DNA from: Macrocystis pyrifera
Taxonomy: Eukaryota > Sar > Phaeophyceae > Laminariales > Laminariaceae
Assembly: GCA_031763025.1 (NCBI GenBank)
Contig: JASSKH010000004.1
Span: 3,472,001-3,536,000 of the forward strand
DNA length: 64,000 nt
Reading direction: 5' to 3'
Shown: piece after piece, positions 54,901-62,229 of the stretch
Position numbering within the stretch: position 1 is the stretch's first letter
How the letters are laid out: each line of letters begins with the position of its first letter
The notes under the pieces: model-generated
What the model was told of the DNA's origin: nothing
What the model saw: only the letters and a program-made list of their open reading frames with translations
Database searches by the model: none
Translations under genes and position numbers: made by a program

Positions 54901-57900
54901 TGGGCGGACAAACCAGGTGTTGCGTTTTTTGAAGCACCAAGCACAGCAGTCGGTGCTACGGCAGTAGTGTCTCGTTGATGGGAGGTTCGACACCTTTTAT
55001 TACTATTACGGGGGTCCATAGTTAACGGGACCAAAATTTGTTAGGAAAAATAGGCAAATATATAGGTTTTTATGTACACCATAGGTCCTGTTAACTATGG
55101 ACCCCCGTAATAGTGTCTGTATCCCTTCTCAGTATTACGCAGGACCATAGTTAATAGGACCTACGGTACACATAAAAACCTATATATTTCCCTATTTTTA
55201 CCAACAATATTTGGTCCTATTTACTATGGTCCTCCGTAATAGCAAAACCTTTCTTTTCCCAGCACGCCCGATGTCCGCGCCGACAAAGTCTCCCCAGCGA
55301 GTATTTTTGGCTGTGTGAATTCCAAACTACGAGACAGCGCTACACTAGTGCTGGCGGCAACTCTCGAATGGTCGCTAGAGCTGATCGGCCCTTCAGGTCG
55401 CATCCCGCTGCTGCGGTCGGTGAGAGTTTTGTGTACACTTTGCTAAAAAACGCACAAGGAGTCAGCCGCTGAGGGCGCATGAATTGCTGGGTACGCGCAT
55501 TTTCGACGCGATACGTGAGACGGGGGAAGTATGGGCTGGAGTATTTTCGCGATAAAGAAAGAACAAGGGTCGCGAACCATTGTGGGGATCTTAGTAGCGA
55601 CTATTACGGGGGGGGGGGGCATAGTAAATAGGACCAAAAATTGTTAGTAAAAATAGGGAAATATGTAGGTTTTTGTGTGTACCGTAGGTCCTATTTACTA
55701 TGGTCCCCCGTAATATTAATAGTAGTAGGAGGAGGGAGAGAGAAAATGAAGGGCGAACAAAAAAGTACGGGATGGAAAGAGACTACAATTATTGATGCAT
55801 CTGTGTTTTATTTTGCAAGGAACCGGAGCGTTGACTCAACTTTTTTTTTTTTTTTTTTGCTTCTCATATTATATTGGAAAAGAACGCCCTCTACGCACCA
55901 ATGTTTTCCCTCTGTAATGCCGGTGTATATCCGCCAGGCAACAAAGTACCGGCTCTATCTTTATCGGCAACCAACCGGTCTTATTTGCTCCGCACGCTGC
56001 CACACTGGCCAATCCCATCTGTGCCATGAAAGCGATTTAACGGCCACTGTAACTGTAGCGGGCAGGCGGCATTACTCAACCGGCACTATCGAGGGACCAT
56101 CTACTGCTGTACTGCTTGCAGCCCAGTAGCTGTCTTTCAATACCAAGGCTTCCGAAAAAAAGAAATCGTTGCCTGTATCCCTCACCCGTTCTAGGGCCCA
56201 GCGACTTCGACCCAAAAAACGATGCAAGGTACTACCCTATACTCGTACGACTATACGACGGATGTTTATCACCCCCGCCCCCGCCGAGTTTACCACTCGG
56301 GTGGTGGTGATAAAAAAAAATACGGGGGACCATAGTAAATAGGACCTACGGTTTTTTACACAAAAACGTACACATTGTCCTATTTTTACCAACAATAATT
56401 TGTCGTTTTTACTCGTATGGTGCCCCGTGATAGGGCAAAAACAACAACCCGGTTTATCACCGAGGTAGCTTGTATATCATACAACCACCTGCAGGGGGTA
56501 ACGCCTCCTACCGGCATGTTTTGTGTTGCCTACCGGTATGTTTTGTGTTCTGAGCCGACGCATCGTATAGATTTTTTTTTTTGTGTTGCTCGCTTTCTTT
56601 GAGCGGGCCGTACGTACCTCCTTCTCAATTCATACTGGATTTCGTTTTTTTTTGTTAATTCATTCTAATAATATCTACAGTAAGTTGAAATTGACGACAG
56701 AGTTTTTCGGACAACAGGGGGGGATGAACCGAAAACCTATTTCTTTGGCAACTAGTGGTGCTGTACGCGCTCGACTCTCGACAAGGCTGTTTTGTTTTGG
56801 GAGTGTTGGCGTTGACGGGGTGAAAGCAGGCGAAAACAGCTACGAGAATGTGCGTTTAAAACCCATACGGGCTTTGTACGACAATTTAAAGGCTGTTTTT
56901 GTTTTCTTCAGGTTTTGTTTTGAATGTTGTAGGCGACAGCTCGAATGGGTTCGAGGACGAGTGTGGTGCCTTACAATAGCTGTCATCAATGGCTTTCGAT
57001 ATCTGCATCATTTGTTTTGTCGTTGCCTCGCCGTAGTTGTTGAGTTTCGGCTATTATTGATTTGCCTTCTCTGGCGAACGTATATCGTCAACTACACAGC
57101 TCACACTTTGCTGCAGCTACGTACTTCTGATACAATCATTCGAAATCTTCCGGCATACCAGGTATGTGTGTTTTTGATCCACTCAATTCGTTTGAGCTCT
57201 AACCCTTTTTACAGCAGTAGTCGGAAAGGATCGTGCTTCCCAGCCGTTTTTTTTTTTTTTTTTTTTTTTTGCATGTTTTTTCGAATCTTCCTAGGGCTCC
57301 AGCGCCTTAAAGCTTCGTTTGACCACGGACTCCTTGATTTAAGAGCTAATGTGAGAACAACAACAACAATCAGAATTGCACTTCCGAAATTGAGACACAA
57401 ATTCTATTAATACCACGCGGACATTTTTGGGGGGAAATGTTTATTACTGGCCTTACAACCCAATATCGCTGGGATACCATTAGTATTTACACTAGTGCGG
57501 GGGGGGGGCGTAGTAAATAGGACCTACGGTACACGCAAAAAACTCTATATTTCCCTATTTTTACTAACAGTAATTGGTCCTATTTACTATGGTCCCCCCT
57601 AATGATAATATTATTCGTGACACACCCACTCCTCGTCGGGTTGCACTTCTGACTATCACTGTCCGGAAATATAGGGATTATTCAAGAATAAATGTGATAA
57701 TATACGGTTCCTTACTTTTCCGGACAGAGTGGTGAATAGCGTGGAGCTCTTCCGGTGCGGAGCCTCGGAAGGCAAAAAGTAAGGCGCCATAGACCCCTAC
57801 TACCACCATAGCAGAGCTATCTGACGTATCGCTCTCGCTTCCTCGACGTTATCGTTTCTTCTCGTTTCCTTCCGCTCCTTGCTGTCCTGGCAGCCCCGCG

Positions 57901-58406
57901 CTCGGCACTGCAAGCTGCGTGTTTCCCTCTGCGCGAGCTGTCGGGCCGGTGCCGTCGCTCAATTGCCGCGCTGTTGCCGCATGGTCATTGTCAGCCCTCG
58001 CCGGCCTCGGGCGAAGAGTGCGCCGGCCTTGGCCGTGGTGTGAACAGCGAGCAGAGAGTGTCCACTTTTCATCCTCCTCCTCCTCCTCCTCCTCCTGCTG
58101 ATGATGATGCTGCTGCTGATGGCGCCGCTGATGCTGCTGATGGTGTCGTGGATGCTGCTGCTGATGGTGTCGTGGATGCTGCTGCTGCTGCTGATGATGA
58201 TGATGTCGCTGATGCTGCTGGTAATGTCACTGCTGCCGATGATGCTGATGAGGGTGATGACCATACCCGCGATGATGTCGACGATCGTCGCCCGGCACGC
58301 GGGAGGACACACTGGGCTAAGCCAGGCCTCGACACGGTCTGCCGCGCGCTAGACGAAGCCCTCGCCGACGCAGGGGACGCGCACGGGTCGCACATCGGCG
58401 GCGGCG

Positions 58407-58438
<32 letters not shown>

Positions 58439-59267
58439 GACAGCGACAGCACCAGTGGAGACGATGATCACCACCACCACGGTGCCGCTGCCACCCCCCC
58501 CCCCCCCCCTCCTCTTCGGGACGACGCGGACAACAAACGTCTACCCCCAAGAGAAAGCCCCCTCCGGGGCAGGGGAAGGGCCTGGTGAATTCCTCCCGCG
58601 CCCCGGCCCACGCTGCGGCTCACGCTCCCGCTCCCGCTCCCGCTCCCGCTCCAGCTTCCGCTACGTCCCCCCCTCCTCCGATGCGTGGTGACAACCCTCG
58701 TTCTAGCCTAGGGGGCGGGCCCGATGATAAGAAGGTTGGTATTTCGGGTGGCGACTTCGCCAGCGACAAGGCCACGGTTTCCGAGACCGCTGGCGCCGCC
58801 GCCGCCGGTGCGGCTTCTGGAAGGAGCGAAAATGAGGGGGGGGGGCGGTGCAGTCACGACGACGACGATGATGATGGACCTGGACTCGCTGGAGCTGTTG
58901 CTAGACGGAGACCGGTCTTCCGAGGAGTGTTCGGTTTCTCCGGGGGGTTCTTCGAGGGTGGCGGCGGTGGTGGACCCCTCTGCTGCTGGCGAGGGAGGAG
59001 GGGGGGCAGGAGGAGGAGGAGGAGGGGGGGCAGGAGGAGGGAGGAGGAGGAGGAAGAGGAAGAGGAAGAGGAGGAGGAGGAGGAGGAGGAGGCTTCGAAG
59101 CTACGCCAAAGGGTGCGGAAGTAGGCGGAGATTGGGGCGGCGAGCGGGGGGGGGCTGAGGATGCGTGGGAGTTGGTGGAGGAATGGACGCCTTGCCCGAT
59201 AGGCACGCTGCCAGGGTGGTCGAGTGCGCCCCTCTGGGTAGATAGCCCCGTTCCTAGTTTCGTCTGA
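39154..59267 (+). CDS. Las1-family ITS2 pre-rRNA endoribonuclease, ~10 exons over 20 kb
   Basis: Predicted exons: 39154-39240, 41052-41159, 42608-42766, 46596-46688, 47448-47575, 48642-49134, 50691-50746 (tentative), 53478-53841, 54799-54916, 58326-58584, then a terminal exon ending at 59267. All junctions are GT-AG and phases match throughout exons 1-10. Las1 cuts ITS2 in pre-60S particles, working with the Grc3/Nol9 polynucleotide kinase. Family marks are the N-terminal PWRDWEEWYRV, AAWRSRERVPHAVE, SEEELRLVYSALIIRAVNG, IGLPTWLVDIRHEAAH with the HEPN motif RHxxxH at residues 142-147, LPGLVILRLASDF, a later WAPLLDIFHSRW helix pair, and the C-terminal WTPCPIGTLPG. An Ala/Gly/Pro-rich linker lies in exon 6. 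At least eleven MITEs occupy its introns. The last two junctions are uncertain; the identity is not. Confidence 0.88.
39935..40165 (-). repeat. GATC-rich palindromic element, copy D
   Basis: Reads as the reverse of copies A and C: GTATTCCTGATCTGTATGAT, then GGTGGAAGCCGTATAACCTG, ending GATCTGTCCGAGGCGTG. In Las1 intron 1. Confidence 0.6.
40233..40341 (-). mobile_element. TA-MITE copy 2
   Basis: Left arm TACTACGGGGGACCATATTA, right arm GGTCCTGTTTACTATGGTCC, ending CCCCCATAATA. Core in the reverse orientation. In Las1 intron 1. Confidence 0.9.
41052..41159 (+). CDS. Las1 exon 2
   Basis: 36 codons between a CTCGGCAG acceptor with a long C/T tract and a CAG|GTACCA donor. Encodes ALLFSPEP, a linker, then AAWRSRERVPHAVETT, the conserved 'W-x-x-R...P.AVE.T' helix of Las1. 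Confidence 0.9.
42045..42500 (+). repeat. GATC-rich palindromic element, copy E (expanded)
   Basis: Starts CACACCTCTGATAGGTGATC and contains about a dozen tandem AGATCATCTACAGATAGATC-type units before the conserved CAAACCAGGAAACATGTCCC and CCACCCGGCAACATG blocks. The longest copy in the window. In Las1 intron 2, ending ~110 bp before exon 3. Confidence 0.65.
42608..42766 (+). CDS. Las1 exon 3
   Basis: 53 codons after TGCTTGCAG and before AGA|GTAATG. LVEVRLND continues the helix from exon 2, and SEEELRLVYSALIIRAVNG is the core HEPN helix (usually 'LRL.Y.MA..RFVNG'). Confidence 0.92.
42955..43138 (+). repeat. TTG-microsatellite-headed dispersed repeat, copy 2
   Basis: (TTG)13-14, then CTCGCGTTAACTCATCG, ACTCTGTCTGGAGTGTGAGT and CTCGGGAAAAAGTAAAAAAA. 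Matches 6197-6375. In Las1 intron 3. Confidence 0.65.
43440..44040 (+). repeat. G-tract-bounded dispersed repeat, copy 3 (long)
   Basis: Aligns with 1381-1935 over nearly the full length, including CCACTTCCAGAGACAGCAAT and CGACGCCAACCCAACTTATA, with G-runs at both ends. In Las1 intron 3. Confidence 0.72.
44369..44406 (+). repeat. (CT)n microsatellite
   Basis: Pure (CT) run of about 13 units followed by an interrupted block. Confidence 0.95.
44704..44812 (+). mobile_element. TA-MITE copy 3
   Basis: TTTACGGGGGGGGCATAGTA left, CCTGTTTACTATGGCCCCCC right, core CCAAATATTGTTAGTAAAAA. The outer bases have diverged. In Las1 intron 3. Confidence 0.9.
44860..45035 (+). repeat. Two direct copies of an ~85-bp unit
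   Basis: GTGGGC(T/C)GGGGTCATTTTTT, then TATATATAGGAAACAGACCC and CAACCAACTTGGTTTCAACC occur twice, at about 44874 and 44956; the second differs slightly in the length of its T and TA runs. Confidence 0.85.
45311..46456 (-). repeat. Inverted duplication, copy 2 (uninterrupted)
   Basis: Reverse-complement partner of 32565-33599 plus 34842-34941, lying in Las1 intron 3. It lacks the 33603-34838 insertion: the junction reads CATGATTGAATATT at 45410-45420, with a single ATT where the other copy has AAT on both sides of the insert. Confidence 0.88.
46596..46688 (+). CDS. Las1 exon 4 (HEPN catalytic motif)
   Basis: 31 codons. The acceptor CGGAACAG follows a ~25-nt C run acting as polypyrimidine tract; the donor is CAG|GTGCGT. 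IGLPTWLVDIRHEAAH contains the RHxxxH motif (residues 142-147 of the model), the metal-independent RNase centre of HEPN proteins. Confidence 0.94.
47448..47575 (+). CDS. Las1 exon 5
   Basis: Begins after GCACGTTCCAG with LPGLVILRLASDF, which follows the RHxxxH helix in all Las1 proteins, and includes a tryptophan-rich WRRYWGP. Ends two bases into a codon before a GTGATT donor; the Arg is completed by the first base of exon 6. Confidence 0.92.
47745..48150 (-). repeat. GATC-rich palindromic element, copy F
   Basis: Starts CTCGGACAGATCTTCTACAG; the right half is about ten tandem GATGATCTATCTGTA units. Lies in Las1 intron 5 close to exon 6. Confidence 0.65.
48642..49134 (+). CDS. Las1 exon 6 (linker plus C-terminal helix)
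   Basis: 493 nt after a CCTGCCCAG acceptor and before a CTG|GTGAGC donor. It begins FKATSDSD and a basic KKRR patch, then an Ala/Pro/Gly-rich, poorly conserved linker with two Ala runs. Near its end TALSWALVSLLADGG and HLLPRSRDKFPAL resemble the Las1 'LV..L...G.L.P' helix. The poly-Ala and poly-Gly blocks are coded by microsatellites. Confidence 0.82.
49150..49350 (+). repeat. G-tract-bounded dispersed repeat, copy 4
   Basis: GTGTACTCGTGTGTTGCATG, GTAGTCGTATGACCGTATAC and GAACCGCTTGTGAGGCGGAT. It starts 16 bp after the exon 6 donor. Confidence 0.65.
50185..50211 (+). repeat. Poly-C tract (~26 nt)
   Basis: Uninterrupted C run in Las1 intron 6. Comparable runs at 46548-46572, 48567-48590, 53443-53459 and 28471-28491. 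Confidence 0.95.
50465..50635 (+). repeat. Degenerate CCCTA pentamer array
   Basis: About 170 bp of CCCTA/CCCTC/CCTTA variants in Las1 intron 6. It resembles telomere repeats loosely but has a 5-bp period. Confidence 0.85.
50691..50746 (+). CDS. Las1 exon 7 (tentative micro-exon)
   Basis: Exon 6 ends in phase 0, while exon 8 needs one base to complete its first codon, so an exon of 3n+2 is expected. This 56-nt candidate fits: GGTAAG..., ending CAG|GTACGA, joining to give ...RRITG-R-WAPLL. Two acceptors 6 nt apart (AAG at 50690 and at 50696) are both in frame. No protein-family match for the 18 residues, hence modest confidence. Confidence 0.5.
50857..50966 (+). mobile_element. TA-MITE copy 4
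   Basis: TATTACGGGGGACCGTAGTA to TATGGACCCCCGTAATA, core CCAAATATTGTTAGC. Begins 110 bp after the donor of tentative exon 7. Confidence 0.93.
51577..51686 (-). mobile_element. TA-MITE copy 5
   Basis: TATTACGGGGGGCCATAGTT to CCCCCCGCAATA, core reversed (CCTACGGTACGCACAAC). In Las1 intron 7. Confidence 0.92.
51890..52165 (+). repeat. GATC-rich palindromic element, copy G
   Basis: Shares AGTACAGATCCAGCCCAGGA, CTCCCACCCGGCAGCGTGAG and GAATGATCTGTACATGATAA with copies A and C. In Las1 intron 7. Confidence 0.6.
52351..52562 (+). repeat. SINE-like body, copy 2
   Basis: GCGGAAAGCGCGAGAGCGTG, GATGAAAATCGACGAGTAG and GGGACGACACCTGTGACCA match 15012-15225, ending in an A-rich run. The tRNA-like head is missing here. 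Confidence 0.7.
52733..53095 (+). pseudogene. Three decayed duplicates of the Las1 exon 8 start
   Basis: At about 52733, 52847 and 52979, CGCCTCCGTTTCTGCAGATG, GGGTCCTCTCCTGGACATAA repeat the acceptor and first codons of exon 8 at 53476. The later two share TCCCTGGTTTGAAGC and TTTTATTAGGACTGC, with a ~130-bp period. All have lost the reading frame soon after the WxPLLDI codons but keep a plausible TTTCTGCAG acceptor. Confidence 0.8.
53230..53339 (-). mobile_element. TA-MITE copy 6
   Basis: TATTACGAGGGACCCTAGTA to TATGGACTCCCGTAATA, core reversed. Between the decayed exon copies and the real exon 8. Confidence 0.92.
53478..53841 (+). CDS. Las1 exon 8
   Basis: Starts after TTTCTGCAG and ends GCG|GTGAGT. 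WAPLLDIFHSRWRGFGATLL and VRLVEALLD are an amphipathic helix pair seen after the linker of Las1; a glycine-rich microsatellite-coded loop follows, then SAFIGLWVRYLLS. Three decayed duplicates of its first ~90 bp lie upstream at 52733-53095. Confidence 0.82.
53955..53984 (+). repeat. Poly-G tract
   Basis: A G run of about 20 or more nt in Las1 intron 8. Confidence 0.9.
54244..54352 (+). mobile_element. TA-MITE copy 7
   Basis: TATTTACGGGGGACCATAGT to TATTTACTATGGCCCTCCGT, core with TTTTAGTAAAAATAGGG. In Las1 intron 8. Confidence 0.88.
54799..54916 (+). CDS. Las1 exon 9
   Basis: Begins after GCCACCTAG in phase 0 with EQVRVVMRKAAVDSGL, then an acidic tryptophan-rich stretch (FWEEDEEGW, RDW). I end it at CCAG|GTGTTG, one base into a codon. 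If that donor is skipped the frame stops at 54976-54978, a possible alternative C-terminus. Confidence 0.75.
55004..55112 (+). mobile_element. TA-MITE copy 8
   Basis: TATTACGGGGGTCCATAGTT to TATGGACCCCCGTAATA. Starts 26 bp after the alternative Las1 stop at 54978, in intron 9. Confidence 0.93.
55133..55241 (-). mobile_element. TA-MITE copy 9
   Basis: TATTACGCAGGACCATAGTT to TATGGTCCTCCGTAATA, core reversed. Only 20 bp from copy 8 and in the opposite orientation, so the pair forms a larger potential hairpin. Confidence 0.93.
55602..55715 (+). mobile_element. TA-MITE copy 10
   Basis: TATTACGGGGGGGGGGGG, then CATAGTAAATAGG, to TATGGTCCCCCGTAATA; the left G run has expanded. In Las1 intron 9. 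Confidence 0.93.
55895..56085 (+). repeat. Dispersed repeat shared with 3440-3630
   Basis: See the partner copy: CCACACTGG, CAATCCCATCTGTGCCA, AAAGCGATTTAAC and TAGCGGGCAGGCGGCA in the same order. Lies downstream of MITE copy 10, as the partner does of copy 1. Confidence 0.6.
56319..56432 (-). mobile_element. TA-MITE copy 11 (diverged)
   Basis: AATACGGGGGACCATAGTAA left; the right arm has decayed (TTTTTACTCGTATGGTGCCC). In Las1 intron 9. Confidence 0.8.
57495..57604 (-). mobile_element. TA-MITE copy 12 (left end replaced by G run)
   Basis: Core and right arm are clear (GGTCCTATTTACTATGGTCC), but the left terminus reads CACTAGTGCGGGGGG. In Las1 intron 9. Confidence 0.82.
58326..58584 (+). 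CDS. Las1 exon 10 (tentative)
   Basis: The acceptor GCTAAGCCAG and its phase match exon 9 exactly, completing a Gly codon. GLDTVCRALDEALADAGD forms a plausible helix, followed by Ser, Asp and His runs coded by AGC and other triplet repeats. Ends before a GTGAAT donor. A further small exon at 58655-58687 is possible. Confidence 0.55.
58985..59267 (+). CDS. Las1 terminal exon (5' boundary unresolved)
   Basis: The frame reading EDAWELVEEW, TPCPIGTLPGW, then a short tail and TGA at 59265-59267 carries the Las1 C-terminal PCPIG motif. Upstream it runs into a GGA/GAG microsatellite where the start of the exon cannot be told. A second frame just upstream (DLDSLELLLDGD at ~58877-58912) also looks coding, so an intron or a repeat-length frameshift may join them. 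Confidence 0.65.
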
Positions 59268-59519
59268 CAGTAGCATTATGGAACAGTCAAGTGGGTTCGG
59301 GGCTGGGTTTCTTACGGGAGAATGGGCGCGTTTCGCGCTAGAGCGCGACCGACCAGAGTTATTTTTTGTTCCTGTCGATCTCAGCCAGCCTGGCTTCTTA
59401 GTGCCCGTTTTCCTATCAGATTTCCTGTACTACTTCGGGGGAAGATAACAACCCGAACACAATGTGATCTGTAAACGTGAGCGATCCAAACGCTTTCTAG
59501 GCCCAGCGCGGGATTCCGA

Positions 59520-59592
59520 TTCCTATGCCGCCCCCGCGTTGACTGTGTGGGCTAAGCCCACGCGTTGACTGTGTGGGCTAAGCCCACGCGAG
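59520..59592 (+). repeat. Tandem hairpin, GTGGGCTAAGCCCAC twice
   Basis: A 28-bp unit, CGCGTTGACTGTGTGGGC then TAAGCCCA, occurs twice in direct tandem, each with a 7-bp perfect stem around a single A. It lies 250-320 bp after the Las1 stop and could contribute to 3'-end structure, but that is speculation. Confidence 0.75.
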
Positions 59593-60938
59593 AAGAAACA
59601 AAATAGCACTGCTGTGAGAAGCTGGGATTCGCTTTTTTCTTCGGGACTGTCCGTAGGACCTTTTTTTTTTTTTCTCAGCAGCTGAGTGTTGACGATATCT
59701 TACCCGAGGAGTATTTTGACCAGAAACCGTGCTCAGCAGCTCTGAGTGTTGACTTAATATTACCCGTGGAGTATCTTGACAAAAGAAAAATGAAAAAGGA
59801 CGTCTCAACTGTGAATCGACAAATCGGGACGAGGCTTTTTTTTTCTTCCGGAAATGCGTCTGTAAAAACATGGTCTCGATGTACGTACGTAAGGCAGCCT
59901 GGCCGGTCTCTGTAAATTATTGTCTCGATGTGTATACGTATCAGACTGTACTAGTGTTGAATATCAAAGGATACTATTATATACGAAGTATACGATTATC
60001 GAGTTCGATATGTGTACGATACCGATGAACAAAAAATCCTGGGCGATCGGCACGATCTCGATACTTGGTGTAACAGATGAAGCAATTTGTTCATTAACAC
60101 TATTCTATCTGCTCAAAAGCAAAAACAAAAACCACCAGGTAGTGGACACGATCTCGATATTTGATACCAGGTACCAGGTACGTAGGTATGATGGATTGAA
60201 GCATTCGTGCAATATAAATATCTATCTGGATGAAAATCTCGAAAAGACAGGGGGGTGCCAGGGGATGGAGGCAAAACGCTTTCGATATATGATTTTCTAT
60301 GGAAAGTTGGATATTTCATGTTTTGATATATCGAAAAAATCGATACGATATCATATACCGTATACCCCTTCTCGTACGTACCCAAAACGTCGGGGCTCTG
60401 CAGGGCCATATCATATGTACCAGGCATCACAGAGCTGCCCATACTGCTCGTAGCTCGGAAACCCATGTCATTACGTTATTTCGAACAAAAAAACTCTGTG
60501 TGAGCCGCACACGAGTGACCGGACTAGATCTTAGTCTGTTTTTTGCGGTGTTGCGGTCTCTCTTCTTTGACTCGTCCATTCAATCACGTAGCGCAATAGA
60601 TCAAACCAGACCCTCTTGATGGTCTGCATGTATCGAGGCAGAGCGTCCTCTCTTTTGAAACGCATTATTATTGTCATCACTGACCTGCCGACATATGTAT
60701 GTATGTACGTATGTCCGGGAATTTGAAGGACCGTTTAACGCTAGAGTTCCGTTTGGGTTTCGTGTGAGTACCCGAAAGTGCGTTACGGTTTTTACCGGAC
60801 AGAGTGATACTGTACACATCAGAAGCACCTGAAACCTCTTAACATGAGCAAGGCTTGCGAACCATGCCAGGTACGGCTGGGACGTCATCCTTCAACTCTT
60901 TTGGTACCTCCGCAGTCCCGCTTTGGGCACAAACCACT
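59593..60938. other. No gene recognised
   Basis: Includes a short direct repeat (GCTCAGCAGCT, GAGTGTTGAC, TATTACCCG(A/T)GGAGTAT) at about 59678-59780 and TCGATAT-rich sequence at 59995-60360. No supported exon. Confidence 0.35.
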
Positions 60939-61047
60939 TATTACGGGGGACCGTAGTAAATAGGACCAAATATTTTCAGTAAAAATAGGAGAATATATAG
61001 GTTTTTATGTATGCCATAGGTCCTATTAACTACGGACCCCCGTAATA
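60939..61047 (+). mobile_element. TA-MITE copy 13
   Basis: TATTACGGGGGACCGTAGTA to TACGGACCCCCGTAATA. Downstream of Las1. Confidence 0.93.
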
Positions 61048-61518
61048 AAAGGGTTTACCTTGTTGAGCATTGCATACCTACGTCAAGCAGGCTATACACA
61101 TGATGAGTAAGTACTGCATGACGTACCGCGGTAGTTTATACCTGGTACGATAGGATTTAGGGTACATTGCGCTCGCCGCTGAGCACGATTTCTCATTGCG
61201 ATTTCTTACTCCCTTGCTTTTTCAAGCGTCCTCCAAAGAGTGATCACAGTTAATGTTTTTATTCGGCTACGGTATAGTTTTGCTCTTGGGCTTTGTTTTC
61301 TTCCCCCCCCCCCCTCCCGAATGATAGCATTATTACATATATATCAATATAACAATATTTAATATAGTAGTGGTATATATTGTGTATTGAGGAGTAATAT
61401 ACTACAGCGCTTAAGATAACACGTTGCTAGAGCATCGAAACGACCATCCGTCGACGGCGGCTCTTCTTTGCGGGGGCCGTGGCACGGCAAAGCAAGGAGC
61501 GATTACCCAGTTGGGTAA

Positions 61519-61863
61519 TGTTCGGGACGATGGCAGGTTGGGGAGAACCCGAGACCTGGCGGACAGTTTAAGACTTGGCATAGATGCATAGTCGAAGACC
61601 TTAGGGAGTTCCGAGCCACCGAAGGGTCAACGGAACTTGCCCCCTTAGTGTTTGGAGTCGAGACCGCACAGTGGTCCACTGCAGCAAAAAAGGTGGGGAA
61701 GTGGTACCGGGGGATCCTCGAAGCAGCCTGGCGGCTCATGGTGATGAGGTGTTCTACGATAACAGTTCACCCATATTTTCCTGGGGCTCCTCTCTTGACT
61801 TTAAGGAGCTCCATACCATACCCGAAAACTGACTTCAGAAAAACTCAAATTGCGTCCCGATGA
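61519..61863 (+). pseudogene. Coding-like fragment, possibly retroelement-derived
   Basis: 114 codons without an in-frame ATG at the start: GGQFKTWHRCIVEDLREF, then GSTELAPLVFGVETAQW and KVGKWYRGILEAAWRLM. Composition and periodicity look like real protein. I have a vague sense of similar segments in repeated protist or algal retroelement ORFs but cannot name the family. No splice sites or flanking element ends found. Confidence 0.35.
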
Positions 61864-61969
61864 ATAATCCCATGGGCCAAGTATTCCAAAAAAAAATCGA
61901 AAAAAGATCTACATTCCGACGATTTTGGGTTAAGGAACCAAGTCATTCAGAAAACATTTTCGTGGAAAT

Positions 61970-62226
61970 GTGCTATCTCTATCGTATAGCACGAGTCTGA
62001 GGTGGCACGAGAGGATGAGGCACAGCTGGGTAGGCAGCGCCGCGCATTCACCGTGGGTGGTGTCCAAGGGAATGAAGGGAGGGTGGGTAACAAGAGGAGA
62101 GGAAGGAAACCCGACCAGGCGAATGCGGGGAGGGGGGGGAACAGGAGGAGTAGAAGGGAGACCGCGGTGGACGAAAGTAGGAAGGAGATAGCAGACAGTA
62201 GGGTAGCAAGGCACCAGGCCGACTAG
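61970..62226 (+). CDS. Exon-like ORF, unknown (weak)
   Basis: A frame beginning near 62002 reads VAREDEAQLGRQRRAF and ends SRKEIADSRVARHQAD before TAG. A second frame at about 62490-62530 has ETADRVVARSQAD, so the terminal ~40 bp are a repeated sequence. Highly charged, unknown; may be non-coding. Confidence 0.2.
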
Positions 62227-62229
62227 GAA

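Noticed and set aside
54799-54978. Stop at 54976 as the end of the Las1 gene
   Set aside because: The conserved C-terminal PCPIG segment is at 59.2 kb and a phase-matched exon exists at 58326, so I keep the stop only as a possible alternative end.
56583-57410. 275-codon open frame
   Set aside because: Lies in Las1 intron 9, AT- and T-run-rich, without any domain, and overlaps repeats shared with 7.5 kb. Treated as chance.
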